Below are positions 44,203 through 52,160 of a stretch of DNA of 64,000 bases, piece after piece. Each line of letters begins with the position of its first letter. Within the stretch, counting starts at the first letter, position 1. Under the pieces are notes generated by a model that was given only the letters and a program-made list of their open reading frames with translations, made no database searches and was not told the origin of the DNA. The stretch covers positions 51,981 to 115,980 of the forward strand of contig CANQPY010000001.1 of the NCBI GenBank assembly GCA_947625835.1, in the 5' to 3' direction. The stretch is from an uncultured Clostridia bacterium. GTDB lineage: Bacteria; Bacillota; Clostridia; TANB77; CAG-508. A program made the translations under genes and the position numbers.

Positions 44203-44240
44203 AGGGATCAACTATGAAAATTAGTTGATCCCTATTTTAT
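44203..44240 (+). terminator. Terminator overlapping the next promoter
   Basis: AGGGATCAACTA (44203-44214) pairs with TAGTTGATCCCT (44222-44233), 12 bp perfect, then ATTTTATT. Confidence 0.85.
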
Positions 44241-44253
44241 TATATGCTATAAT
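44225..44253 (+). promoter_or_regulatory. Promoter of the TTGAT-N17-TATAAT family
   Basis: -35 TTGATC at 44225-44230 inside the hairpin arm, 17-nt spacer, -10 TATAAT at 44248-44253. Confidence 0.8.
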
Positions 44254-44282
44254 AGTGACAAGAAATAAGTGAGGTATAGAAA

Positions 44283-44561
44283 ATGAAATTCAAGCAGTTG
44301 CACTTTACCAAGATCCAAAACATTCTTAATAACTACGAAGAAGCCAATGCAGGTTGCATTACTGCAAGAATTTGGGGAAGGAAGGATAAGGAAAGCAACC
44401 TTAAAGTATTTCAGGTTGTTCTTGATAGTGATGCAGATCAACTTGACGGGGCAACTGTGGTTGTTTCTGAATTTGAAAGTATTGAAGATGCACAAGAACA
44501 TGCAAGAAGTGTAGCTCAAGAGATGTTTGAAAAATATCTTATGGATAATTTTATAGTTTAA
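44283..44561 (+). CDS. Hypothetical protein
   Basis: 92 residues behind GTGAGGTA. C-terminal pattern EDAQEHARSVAQEMFEKYLMDNFI resembles the end of the protein at 61212, suggesting a small paralog pair. Function unknown. Confidence 0.62.
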   Translation: MKFKQLHFTKIQNILNNYEEANAGCITARIWGRKDKESNLKVFQVVLDSDADQLDGATVVVSEFESIEDAQEHARSVAQEMFEKYLMDNFIV

Positions 44562-44577
44562 TTTTGGAGATAAATTA

Positions 44578-45036
44578 ATGAAAGAGACATTAACTCCTAT
44601 CATCTTAAAAGGCGAGGCGCCTTATTCTGAAAGAATATATAATAATTTCTGTACTTTATGTAAATATAAAAAATATATAAAGGGCCTATCTACATATCCT
44701 TGTTTTGTCTCTTGTAATGGCGTATGTGTAAGATTTGAATACAATTCAGATAAAATGCGTGAAGAGTGCGAACAGGAAATACTTGAAAACCAGGCAATTA
44801 CTATTTGGTTGGAAAGGGGTAAAACCGTTGAAGAACTTAAGGCAATGCCTAAAAAGGAATTGTTATCGGTATTAAACAAGAAGCGCTATATCCAAATTGA
44901 GAAGAGATATCAGGAAGATAAGAAAAACCTTGAATTAATGCTTAAAAAATCAAACCAATTAAAGACTGAAAAAGAAACAACCAACTGCGCTATAGTAAGA
45001 AGAGGCAGACCTAAAAATAGGGAGAAAAAAATATAG
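44578..45036 (+). CDS. Cysteine-containing protein with AT-hook-like tail
   Basis: 152 residues. CTLCKYKKY and PCFVSC give a possible zinc site; the tail RRGRPKNREKK matches the AT-hook core RGRP and suggests DNA binding. Family not recognised. Confidence 0.62.
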   Translation: MKETLTPIILKGEAPYSERIYNNFCTLCKYKKYIKGLSTYPCFVSCNGVCVRFEYNSDKMREECEQEILENQAITIWLERGKTVEELKAMPKKELLSVLNKKRYIQIEKRYQEDKKNLELMLKKSNQLKTEKETTNCAIVRRGRPKNREKKI

Positions 45037-45037
45037 T

Positions 45038-45247
45038 ATGAAAGATACTTTTGGAGTATGTAATGTATGCGGCGTAGAGTTGGAGCCAATTTACTTCATT
45101 GAAGAAGAAGAAAAGCTATACGAAAATACTTATACCAAAACAGGTAGAGTAAGAACAGCTGTAGATTATTTACTATGCCCCTGCTGCGGTGAAAAACATA
45201 TAGTAAGTGACAGCTTTGATGGACCTTGGGTACCAAAATTATATTGA
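45038..45247 (+). CDS. Small zinc-ribbon protein
   Basis: 69 residues with CNVCGVE and CPCCGEKH, a CX2C...CX2C ribbon. Spaced 1 nt from the previous gene. Function unknown. Confidence 0.62.
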   Translation: MKDTFGVCNVCGVELEPIYFIEEEEKLYENTYTKTGRVRTAVDYLLCPCCGEKHIVSDSFDGPWVPKLY

Positions 45248-45259
45248 GGAAAAAGAAAC

Positions 45260-45703
45260 ATGTCAAAAGATTTTAAGATTACATTTGAGTTTCATATAGA
45301 TGAAGATAAAGCAAAAGAATGGTTTGAAGATGAGCTTAAAATTATGTCAAAATATTATGAAAACTACCTGGACAGTGGATTCTTACCTGAATATATTAAT
45401 GACTATATTTCCCGAACAGTTAGAAAACAAAACATTGATGTAGATATTTACAGTGGGGCTTTTGATAAACTATACCAGGAAATGTATGGGTACATTGAAC
45501 CTGTATTTACATCTGTTCTTATCAAAAACAGAGAAGTTGATTATGACCAACTTCAAAAAGTAACTAATACCTGGAATAATCTTGCAGCAAAACATCGTAG
45601 AGGTGAACATCTTACAGATACGGAAGTTGATGAAATGCTTGCTGCTTGGGATTGTAAAGTGGAATTGGAGAAGAAGGGAGGCTTATACCATGCTAATAGA
45701 TGA
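45260..45703 (+). CDS. Hypothetical protein
   Basis: 147 residues, acidic, with many Tyr; GAGGAAAAAG before ATG. Overlaps the YqeY-like gene by 14 nt. Function unknown. Confidence 0.6.
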   Translation: MSKDFKITFEFHIDEDKAKEWFEDELKIMSKYYENYLDSGFLPEYINDYISRTVRKQNIDVDIYSGAFDKLYQEMYGYIEPVFTSVLIKNREVDYDQLQKVTNTWNNLAAKHRRGEHLTDTEVDEMLAAWDCKVELEKKGGLYHANR

Positions 45704-46148
45704 AATAAGGAGTAAATTTAACCAAGCAAGAAAAGAACAAGACCATATAGCTAAGAATGCCTATGAGTCGGTGCTTGCTAAGATTACAAATGCGGAGAAG
45801 TCAGGTAAATATATTAATTTGCCTTTGGAGGATAATGTAGCTATTGGACTTATTCAAAAAGAAATTAAAGAGTTAGAAGAGACCAAGAGTTTCTATAAAG
45901 AGAGTGATGCTGCATATACAGAACTTACGACTAAGATTGAACTTCTCAGTAAGTACCTTCCACCTGCATTGACTGATGATGAGATTACAGTTACTATTCA
46001 ACGCCTTATTGAAACTGTAGGGACAAATAAGGGTAAATTGATTGGAACTACTATTAAGGAACTTGAAAAGACAGGCAAGTCTTTTGATAAATCCAAGATT
46101 GGTTATTTTGTGGATATTTGTTTACAAAGACAGGAGGCGAACGAATAA
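45690..46148 (+). CDS. GatB/YqeY-like protein
   Basis: 152 residues: MLIDEIRSKFNQARKEQDHIAKNAYESVLAKI, then NVAIGLIQKEIKELEETKSFY and LLSKYLPPALTDDEITVTIQRLI, which follow the YqeY order (helical domain, YLPxxLsxeEl). YqeY homologues share a GatB tail domain linked to tRNA-dependent amidation; in phages the role is unknown. Start at ATG behind GGGAGG. Confidence 0.72.
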   Translation: MLIDEIRSKFNQARKEQDHIAKNAYESVLAKITNAEKSGKYINLPLEDNVAIGLIQKEIKELEETKSFYKESDAAYTELTTKIELLSKYLPPALTDDEITVTIQRLIETVGTNKGKLIGTTIKELEKTGKSFDKSKIGYFVDICLQRQEANE

Positions 46149-46150
46149 TA

Positions 46151-46954
46151 ATGTTATGTACTGGAGATTTTTGCGATAAAAAAGATACATGCGCTAACTA
46201 TTTTAGAAATGCTGACATGAGTGAGCCTTGTGAAGTAGAATCATTTGCTACTTTTGGGTCTGCTCATACATATACAGATGCTAATGGTAGTCATGTTGTA
46301 GAGGATGAAATTTGGTGTGGTCCGAATGGGCATTACAAAAGGTACAAGGAGAATTTAATACCTATGAAATCTTGTAAAATTAAATTAAAAAATTTTAAAG
46401 CGATGGTGGATGCTGTAAAAGATATCACAGCCTCCGAAGGAGAGAAGTACGGAAGAGAAGTACTTAAATTTATCCAACTTACAGTTACTAAAGAAAATAT
46501 TGTTGCTGTATCTTGTAACGGTTACCAACTTTCTAAATATACTTTATCGCAATCAAATGAAGAAGAATTTACTTGTTATTTCAAACCTTTTTATTTTAGA
46601 GTTTTTCAATGGATGGAAGACACTGATATAGTCGTAAATTTTGATGAGGAAAAGAGACTAGTCTCTATTAAAATGCCTGCAAATTTTGGTTCTATCAACT
46701 ACGAATTTACTCAGCCATCAGAAAAATATCCTGTACTTCCTGTAGAAACACTAGAAAAAGCAAAAGAAAACGCTAATAGAATATTTGCTGTTGATCCTGT
46801 AAGGCTTAAACTCTCTTCCAAAGGCTTTATTAAAGGTAAGCGCAATTACATGGAAGTATTTGCACCTAAGGATGAATTATCCCCAATTTTTTGCAAAACA
46901 AAATTTAGTGAAATAGAGAGCCTCGAGCATATTATTCTCCCTGTAAGGATATAA
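46151..46954 (+). CDS. Second sliding-clamp-like protein with N-terminal cysteine segment
   Basis: 267 residues. First 65: a cysteine-rich segment (CTGDFCDKKDTCANYF, then a later Cys). From ~75 on, LKNFKAMVDAVKDI, VSCNGYQLSKY (like the DGHRLA strand of DnaN) and a C-terminus LEHIILPVRI that matches the beta-clamp ending (MPMRL-type). It is shorter than a full three-domain clamp. Distinct from the dnaN gene at 3097. Alternative: an unrelated protein with a coincidental ending. Confidence 0.55.
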   Translation: MLCTGDFCDKKDTCANYFRNADMSEPCEVESFATFGSAHTYTDANGSHVVEDEIWCGPNGHYKRYKENLIPMKSCKIKLKNFKAMVDAVKDITASEGEKYGREVLKFIQLTVTKENIVAVSCNGYQLSKYTLSQSNEEEFTCYFKPFYFRVFQWMEDTDIVVNFDEEKRLVSIKMPANFGSINYEFTQPSEKYPVLPVETLEKAKENANRIFAVDPVRLKLSSKGFIKGKRNYMEVFAPKDELSPIFCKTKFSEIESLEHIILPVRI

Positions 46955-46957
46955 CAT

Positions 46958-47248
46958 ATGGCATTTATGAGTAAATCAGAGCAACTTTTTTGTAGTCATG
47001 ATTATCAGTTATTTGCAAATGTATATGGGGATTTAGTACATGATTTAAATGCAAGAACTGTACTTATTTGTAAAAAGTGCGGTAAAAGAAAGTATATTAA
47101 AAACTATATAGAAGCACCTATTAATTATAATAACTTTTTAAGGGATTGTGCCAGATATAAAAAAACTGGCGTATTAATGATATTTCCAGAAACAGTAAAG
47201 AATCAAAAGCAATATGATGAAATATTTGGCATTAGAAAGGACTGTTAG
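46958..47248 (+). CDS. Zinc-binding hypothetical protein
   Basis: 96 residues with CSHDY and CKKCGKRK (CxH...CX2C). Follows the clamp-like gene by 3 nt. Function unknown. Confidence 0.58.
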   Translation: MAFMSKSEQLFCSHDYQLFANVYGDLVHDLNARTVLICKKCGKRKYIKNYIEAPINYNNFLRDCARYKKTGVLMIFPETVKNQKQYDEIFGIRKDC

Positions 47249-47268
47249 CTTAGGGATGTAAAAATTAG

Positions 47269-47297
47269 TTGATTTCTTTTCTACCCTATCATATAAT
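47269..47297 (+). promoter_or_regulatory. Promoter of the TTGAT-N17-TATAAT family
   Basis: -35 TTGATT at 47269-47274, 17-nt spacer, -10 TATAAT at 47292-47297. The next ATG is only 6 nt past the -10. Confidence 0.78.
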
Positions 47298-47303
47298 GAA
47301 AAT

Positions 47304-47483
47304 ATGAAAAAAAACGATTTTATAATTAAAATTAACAGAACTGCTTCGGATATGTTGAAAGAGAACAACCAACAAAGAAAAGAAAGGCTTGCTGGGCGTA
47401 GACTTACTACACAAATAGTCCCTAATAAAAAGAAAAAATCCAGGGCTCAGATGAAGCAGCAATTCCACAGGGGTGAATACTAA
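47304..47483 (+). CDS. Small basic protein, possibly leaderless
   Basis: 59 residues, strongly basic (PNKKKKSRAQMKQQFHRG). No ribosome site; the ATG sits where transcription from the promoter should begin, so the message may be leaderless. Its stop overlaps the next ATG by 1 nt. Confidence 0.55.
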   Translation: MKKNDFIIKINRTASDMLKENNQQRKERLAGRRLTTQIVPNKKKKSRAQMKQQFHRGEY

Positions 47484-47770
47484 TGGATAAGGGAAAAGAA
47501 ATCGAGGAAATTTACGACATTATAGCTTCCAATATTGATATTGAAATTTTGGAGAGCAGCGTTGACGCTGTTGACTATGAGTTGTTAGGAATAAATAGTG
47601 CAGCGAAGGAAATTATAGATGTTTGTTATCGCAAAGCCGATGAAATAAAAAAGGAAATAGCAAATTCAATGTATAGATATTTCAAAGAATTGCGTTGGCA
47701 TTTTGATGATTGGCAATGGGCCGCTATATATACTGCTTGCAAGGTACATGGAGCAGAGGTGGACGAATGA
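47483..47770 (+). CDS. KEIEE-family hypothetical protein, copy 1
   Basis: 95 residues. GKEIEEIYDII, then SAAKEIIDVCYRKADEIKKEIA and a terminal EVDE match the protein at 56360. Codons are more GC-rich than the surrounding genes. Overlaps the next gene by 4 nt. Function unknown. Confidence 0.62.
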   Translation: MDKGKEIEEIYDIIASNIDIEILESSVDAVDYELLGINSAAKEIIDVCYRKADEIKKEIANSMYRYFKELRWHFDDWQWAAIYTACKVHGAEVDE

Positions 47771-47946
47771 CAGAACTTGAAAAATACAAAAAGGCACTTG
47801 ATTTTGCTGTGGAATTTGCATACAGCATTGACTGTGTTTGCCATTTGGGCTGTCAATCAGACGAATGCTTTTCCATTAAAACGGAACAAGAAAGGATTGC
47901 TTGTTTTCGTGATTATTTTTTAAGAAAGGCAGAGGTGGATGAATGA
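47767..47946 (+). CDS. Small cysteine-rich protein
   Basis: 59 residues with CVCHLGCQSDEC; start at ATG behind GAGGTGGACGA, overlapping both neighbours by 4 nt. Ends EVDE like its neighbour. Confidence 0.55.
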   Translation: MTELEKYKKALDFAVEFAYSIDCVCHLGCQSDECFSIKTEQERIACFRDYFLRKAEVDE

Positions 47947-48050
47947 CAAGTTTGAAAAAGCCTAGAATCATACAAATTGCTGAAGAATCAGATAAAATTG
48001 CAGGTAGATTATATGAGAAACAACATTATGATGAGGTAAAAATTAGATGA
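47943..48050 (+). CDS. Hypothetical 35-residue protein
   Basis: Linked by 4-nt ATGA overlaps on both sides; basic. The coupling pattern is the main evidence. Confidence 0.45.
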   Translation: MTSLKKPRIIQIAEESDKIAGRLYEKQHYDEVKIR

Positions 48051-48547
48051 GAAAGAGCACATTTGCAAAACTTGCATATGAGATGAGTTGGCTAGAAAAG
48101 TTTAAGAATGAAAGTATGCCTTCTTCTCTTACTTTATATATTAGAGAAATAGAAGACACTCTTAAAATGATAAAGCAAGCTGTAGAAGAAGATACGCAAT
48201 GCGTTTGGGAACCAGAAATGCATTGGAAATTTTTACACTGCTATTCAATTGAGGATGGAGAGAAACTGTATGATGAAGTGATGAAACATTCCTACGATCA
48301 CTCTGCATCTAAGGGAATTACTCTACAGCAGATGCTGACGGAGGGTGTGATTGATCATAATGCAATTGTCACTCTTTGGGAGAGAGATCAAAACCCTCAC
48401 TACTCTAACCTGGTGTGGAAGGGAGAGTTTTGGAAAGTTCCTGAGGAATATAAGAGCAGAGTAGGCCAGGTCCACGGTGTGATGCCAGATCCTAAGGATA
48501 TGTGGGGTGATGATGTACATATCGAATTAGTACCTGTGTGCCATTGA
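48047..48547 (+). CDS. Hypothetical protein
   Basis: 166 residues, helical N-terminus, GEFWKVPEEYKSRVGQVHGVMPDPKDMWGDD near the end. No recognised family. Confidence 0.62.
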   Translation: MRKSTFAKLAYEMSWLEKFKNESMPSSLTLYIREIEDTLKMIKQAVEEDTQCVWEPEMHWKFLHCYSIEDGEKLYDEVMKHSYDHSASKGITLQQMLTEGVIDHNAIVTLWERDQNPHYSNLVWKGEFWKVPEEYKSRVGQVHGVMPDPKDMWGDDVHIELVPVCH

Positions 48548-48573
48548 AATTAACTAAAAGAAGAATATTTAAA

Positions 48574-48786
48574 ATGACTGTAGAGGCAGTAGTAGAAAAT
48601 ATTCAAAAAGAGTTAGAAGAAGCAAAAAGATATAAGTATCCTGAATTTATTGTAAAACAAGATCTTATTCGTATTATTGAGGAATTTGAAAATCAGATTA
48701 TAGAATATATTTATGATAGTGCCAGAGAAGATATCAAAGCAGAGTGGGAAAGATCCCACGAGGACTTAGAAGATGAAGAATGCTAA
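48574..48786 (+). CDS. Hypothetical acidic helical protein
   Basis: 70 residues, mostly one charged helix. An in-frame GTG at 48538 is possible but lies inside the previous gene. Overlaps the next gene by 14 nt. Confidence 0.52.
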   Translation: MTVEAVVENIQKELEEAKRYKYPEFIVKQDLIRIIEEFENQIIEYIYDSAREDIKAEWERSHEDLEDEEC

Positions 48787-48943
48787 GCCCGTTAGATATA
48801 TTAAGAATATAATTTGTTCTAGTTGCTGTATAGAGATGAAATTACAGAGAGGTGCAAATTCAGATCAGCTTTATTATATTTGCCCTAAATGTGGATATAT
48901 TGCAACTTCAACTTACAAATATCCTCAAATAATTTATAAATAA
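48773..48943 (+). CDS. Small zinc-ribbon protein
   Basis: 56 residues with CSSCC and CPKCGYI, a CX2C...CX2C ribbon; GAGGACTTAGAAG before the ATG. Confidence 0.55.
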   Translation: MKNAKPVRYIKNIICSSCCIEMKLQRGANSDQLYYICPKCGYIATSTYKYPQIIYK

Positions 48944-48966
48944 TTAAAAAGGAAGTGATATAATTT

Positions 48967-49527
48967 ATGAAGATTAAAGGAATTAATCTTGACGCAGTAA
49001 GCAAACAAGCATCCATTTATGCATCCTATACTTTGGGAGATACAGAAACTCTCGAAGATGTAAATGTTGATGAGGATTACATGCTCATGCCTACTAAGGA
49101 AGTGCAAGCTCTTGTAGATGCAGTTGAAGATAATATTTATGGTAATGTGAATTGTAATTGTGATGAATGCGAATATCTTGAAGATTGCGATGGTTGCGAC
49201 GGATGTGTAGAGGAATATCCTGAACCTTTATTTGGAGGTGCTTATTACGATACTGAAGGTAATTTCACTTATATTGAAAAGGTAATATATGATGCACCAA
49301 GAACAATTGTTTTCTGGAATGATGGTACTAAAACATCTTCTATGTGTGGTGAACATGATAGCTACAATCCTGAAATGGGCCTTGCACTTGCAGTACTTAA
49401 GAAAATTACATCAAGTGAATTTACAGTAAGAACGCTTCATGATTGGGTACCTACAGATACCAGTGTAGGCGGATTGCCCATAAAGACAACAAGAACATTG
49501 AAGGAAGTTCGTAAAGAACACAGATAA
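48967..49527 (+). CDS. Hypothetical protein with Cys-Asp cluster
   Basis: 186 residues. CNCDECEYLEDCDGCDGC is a striking seven-cysteine acidic cluster (residues ~60-80) that could bind metal. The C-terminal half (PRTIVFWNDGTKTSSMCGEHDSYNPEMGLALAVLKKI) matches a recurrent small phage/mobile protein domain. AAGGAAGTG before the ATG. Function unknown. Confidence 0.65.
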   Translation: MKIKGINLDAVSKQASIYASYTLGDTETLEDVNVDEDYMLMPTKEVQALVDAVEDNIYGNVNCNCDECEYLEDCDGCDGCVEEYPEPLFGGAYYDTEGNFTYIEKVIYDAPRTIVFWNDGTKTSSMCGEHDSYNPEMGLALAVLKKITSSEFTVRTLHDWVPTDTSVGGLPIKTTRTLKEVRKEHR

Positions 49528-49534
49528 TAAATAA

Positions 49535-50350
49535 ATGAAATTGATAAAAGAAAATTTAGAGCTACATCGAGACACGCCCTACATGCTGCGTAATGATGGA
49601 GAAATTTTTCAAGTAAAGTATGAGCTCCCTAAATTTCCTATAGACCATCCTTATATTATTTATTATAAAGATCACCCTATTGATGAATGCATTGTAAGTG
49701 CAGTAGAGGAAAGACTACCCGATCTATACTGGTTTTATCAAAATACAGCTAAGGAGATGACTAGGGTAGGTATTAGTAGATTTATAAAATTATTTTTAGA
49801 TAATAAAGAATATTTCCTTAAGGGTAGAAAATTAAGTAGATACATTCTAGATAGGGTCAATTTATTCATACCCTATGATACCCCTTATGTAATTTCCACA
49901 GGGGGACCTAGAGAGACATATGAGGCTTTGCTTCATATAGATGATGCAGCTAATCAAGAATTTTTAAGGTTTAGAACTGGCGGCAGTCCCTATAATAAAA
50001 ATAAATTAGGTGTTTATTTTAGGGTTAGTTCAAAAGGTTTTGATTGGTCCGATTTAATTGCAAAGGTAATAAGAGACCACTATTACAAGCTTGACAATAT
50101 TTCCATCTCTAAGGATCAGATTGCTTTGGGTATTTATGATAATTACAGAATAAATGGAGAAACTATTAGTTGTATGCGTCTTGAAGACATTGATTTGAAA
50201 AATCTTCCTTTTATTGAATCTCTGTTTTGTTTGAGAGATGGTTTACCGCTAGGTAATTATCTAAAACAGGGTAAAACATTGCTGGAGTGCCTTTGGAGTT
50301 CAAGCCCTTGGAAACTAACTGAGAGGATTATTAAAAAAGATAAATTTTAA
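49535..50350 (+). CDS. Family C protein, copy 2
   Basis: 271 residues. Shares TPYMLRNDGEIFQ, HPYI, NQEFLRFR, VYFRVSSKGFDWSDLIAKVI with the proteins at 14655 and 59056. The NPIVE block at the end of the others is not evident here. Function unknown. Confidence 0.65.
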   Translation: MKLIKENLELHRDTPYMLRNDGEIFQVKYELPKFPIDHPYIIYYKDHPIDECIVSAVEERLPDLYWFYQNTAKEMTRVGISRFIKLFLDNKEYFLKGRKLSRYILDRVNLFIPYDTPYVISTGGPRETYEALLHIDDAANQEFLRFRTGGSPYNKNKLGVYFRVSSKGFDWSDLIAKVIRDHYYKLDNISISKDQIALGIYDNYRINGETISCMRLEDIDLKNLPFIESLFCLRDGLPLGNYLKQGKTLLECLWSSSPWKLTERIIKKDKF

Positions 50351-50359
50351 TTTAGGTAG

Positions 50360-50388
50360 TTGATCTTTTCTGCAAATTATTGTATACT
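50360..50388 (+). promoter_or_regulatory. Promoter of the TTGAT-N17-TATAAT family
   Basis: -35 TTGATC at 50360-50365, 17-nt spacer, -10 TATACT at 50383-50388. Confidence 0.75.
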
Positions 50389-50390
50389 AT

Positions 50391-50423
50391 ATAAGGGCGT
50401 TGGGTACCCTTATTTTCGTTTTA
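50391..50423 (+). terminator. Hairpin with T-run just downstream of a promoter
   Basis: ATAAGGG (50391-50397) pairs with CCCTTAT (50407-50413), then TTTCGTTTT. It would stop upstream read-through or, if transcription starts at 50391, act as an attenuator. A start at ~50395 would leave the stem incomplete. Confidence 0.6.
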
Positions 50424-50439
50424 GAAGAGGTGATGAAGA

Positions 50440-51468
50440 ATGACCATTGAAGAGATCAAAGAAAATCTTAAAACACCTGCATATGATTTTTTAAGAACTG
50501 AACCCCACCTGGGTAGCAGGATTTGTCTTCTTACCTTAGGCGGAAGTCATGCATATGGTCTTTCTACCCCTACGTCCGATGTTGATGTAAGGGGTATTGC
50601 TACACACAGTTTTGATGAGATTTTTGGGCTTCACAGATTTGAACAAATAGTGGAAAAAGAAACAGATACTACTATTTATTCAATTTCTAAGATGTTTGAC
50701 CTCCTTACTGAGAACAACCCTAACACCCTTGAAATTCTTGGATGTAAACCTGAACATTACATCTATCTTAACGATATTGGAAGGGAAATTCTAAATAATA
50801 AGCATTTGTTTTTGTCTAAGAGAGCAGTAGGCAAATTCTTTGGGTTTGCTTCAGCTCAACTTGCACGTCTTGAAAATTACGTATGCAGAGAGAAGTTGCC
50901 TCAGCCTAAGCAAGAGGGACATATTCTCAACTCCATCAATAGTGCTATGAGAACTTTCCATGAAAAGTATCATCCTTTTGGAGAGAATGATATTGTTCTT
51001 TATGCCGACACTGCAGTAAATGAAGATATGGAAACTGAAATCTTCATGGATTGTAATTTCAAACATTATCCTCTTCGTGATTACAAGATGATGTGGGATG
51101 AGATGAATAACATCATCAAGACCTATAAGCATGTTGGTCACAGAAACAATAAAGAAGAGATGAAGCTCAACAAGCACATCATGCACCTAGTTCGCCTTCT
51201 TTTAATGTGCTATGATCTTCTTAAAGATGGAGAAGTGGTCACCTACAGAGAAAAGGATAGAGAGTTTTTGATGTCTATTCGTAATGGTATGTTTATGAAT
51301 GATGATGAGACCATCAAACCTGAATTATACAATCTTATTGATGAACTCAAGACCAAGGTAAGAGAGGCAGAAGCCACAACCAAACTCCCTGAAAAACCCT
51401 ATTTTAAAGATATTGAGAAATTACTAATTAGATGTAATAAGATGAGTCTGGAGATGGAAAATGGGTAA
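50440..51468 (+). CDS. Pol-beta-type nucleotidyltransferase (YcgL/COG3541-like)
   Basis: 342 residues. TLGGSHAYGLSTPTSDVDVRGI is the complete GSH...SDxDxRG motif with catalytic Asps. Family members transfer nucleotides; phage copies often lie near RNA ligases. The next RNA ligase is at 54891. Substrate unknown. GAGGTGATGAAGA before the ATG. Confidence 0.82.
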   Translation: MTIEEIKENLKTPAYDFLRTEPHLGSRICLLTLGGSHAYGLSTPTSDVDVRGIATHSFDEIFGLHRFEQIVEKETDTTIYSISKMFDLLTENNPNTLEILGCKPEHYIYLNDIGREILNNKHLFLSKRAVGKFFGFASAQLARLENYVCREKLPQPKQEGHILNSINSAMRTFHEKYHPFGENDIVLYADTAVNEDMETEIFMDCNFKHYPLRDYKMMWDEMNNIIKTYKHVGHRNNKEEMKLNKHIMHLVRLLLMCYDLLKDGEVVTYREKDREFLMSIRNGMFMNDDETIKPELYNLIDELKTKVREAEATTKLPEKPYFKDIEKLLIRCNKMSLEMENG

Positions 51469-51613
51469 TAAAGATATAGTTACAGTTAAGTTACCAACAG
51501 CTAATTCCCACATAGTTGGCGCGGGTTGTTTGTTATGTGGTGGCCCAATTCCCGTCCTCCCTAATTTATATAAGGATATAGTTAGAGTTTGTGATAAATG
51601 CAAACAAAAGTGA
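51461..51613 (+). CDS. Small zinc-ribbon protein
   Basis: 50 residues: CLLCGGPIP and CDKCKQK form a CX2C...CX2C site. Overlaps the nucleotidyltransferase end by 8 nt; likely coupled to it. Confidence 0.58.
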   Translation: MGNKDIVTVKLPTANSHIVGAGCLLCGGPIPVLPNLYKDIVRVCDKCKQK

Positions 51614-51677
51614 GCTGAATTAGATAATTTAATTATTATTTTCAATAGTAAAATAGGTATTGAATAAAGAACTTTTT

Positions 51678-51710
51678 AAGTCAACTATCAAAAATAGTTG
51701 ACTTTTTCTT
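51678..51710 (+). terminator. Terminator overlapping the next promoter
   Basis: AAGTCAACTAT (51678-51688) pairs with ATAGTTGACTT (51694-51704), 11 bp, then TTTCTTT. Confidence 0.85.
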
Positions 51711-51726
51711 TATCTTGTGTTATGCT
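51698..51726 (+). promoter_or_regulatory. Promoter of the TTGAT-N17-TATAAT family
   Basis: -35 TTGACT at 51698-51703, 17-nt spacer, -10 TATGCT at 51721-51726. The -35 variant keeps the hairpin complementarity. Confidence 0.68.
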
Positions 51727-51751
51727 GGTATAGTAATTGAGAGTGGGGTAA

Positions 51752-52033
51752 ATGAATATGATGATGAAGAAAATTGCAAATAAGGTAGCAATTCAAACCC
51801 TTGGTTATTGTATTCCTGGAAACCAGAAAGTTAAAATTGTCGCATATCCCAGCCATGATACTTGTTGGAGAAAGATTAATCAGCAAGTTCTTTTCAATGA
51901 TGTCTATTCCAACTTTAGTGATATGGATGATGGGAACTTGTTTGTAGCTAATCATACAGATATAGCTCGTGTAGAAGTTGAAATTGATTCTTATGGAATC
52001 CCTGTACTTGTAATTAGCATTATTTGTGATTAG
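51752..52033 (+). CDS. Hypothetical protein
   Basis: 93 residues, beta-rich, no recognised family. Alone in its unit between a promoter and the terminator at 52076. Confidence 0.6.
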   Translation: MNMMMKKIANKVAIQTLGYCIPGNQKVKIVAYPSHDTCWRKINQQVLFNDVYSNFSDMDDGNLFVANHTDIARVEVEIDSYGIPVLVISIICD

Positions 52034-52075
52034 TTTTATTTAATTTTTTTTTCTTATATTTTATATTTTGTTTAG

Positions 52076-52108
52076 GGATCAGCTATGGAAATAGTTGATC
52101 CTTTTTTA
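52076..52108 (+). terminator. Terminator overlapping the next promoter
   Basis: GGATCAGCTAT (52076-52086) pairs with ATAGTTGATCC (52091-52101), one G-U pair, GGAA loop, then TTTTTTA. Confidence 0.85.
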
Positions 52109-52123
52109 CTTTTATTATATAAT
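52095..52123 (+). promoter_or_regulatory. Promoter of the TTGAT-N17-TATAAT family
   Basis: -35 TTGATC at 52095-52100, 17-nt spacer, -10 TATAAT at 52118-52123. Confidence 0.8.
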
Positions 52124-52160
52124 GAATGTAGAAAATGAAGAATAGGAAGGGGTAAAGAAA

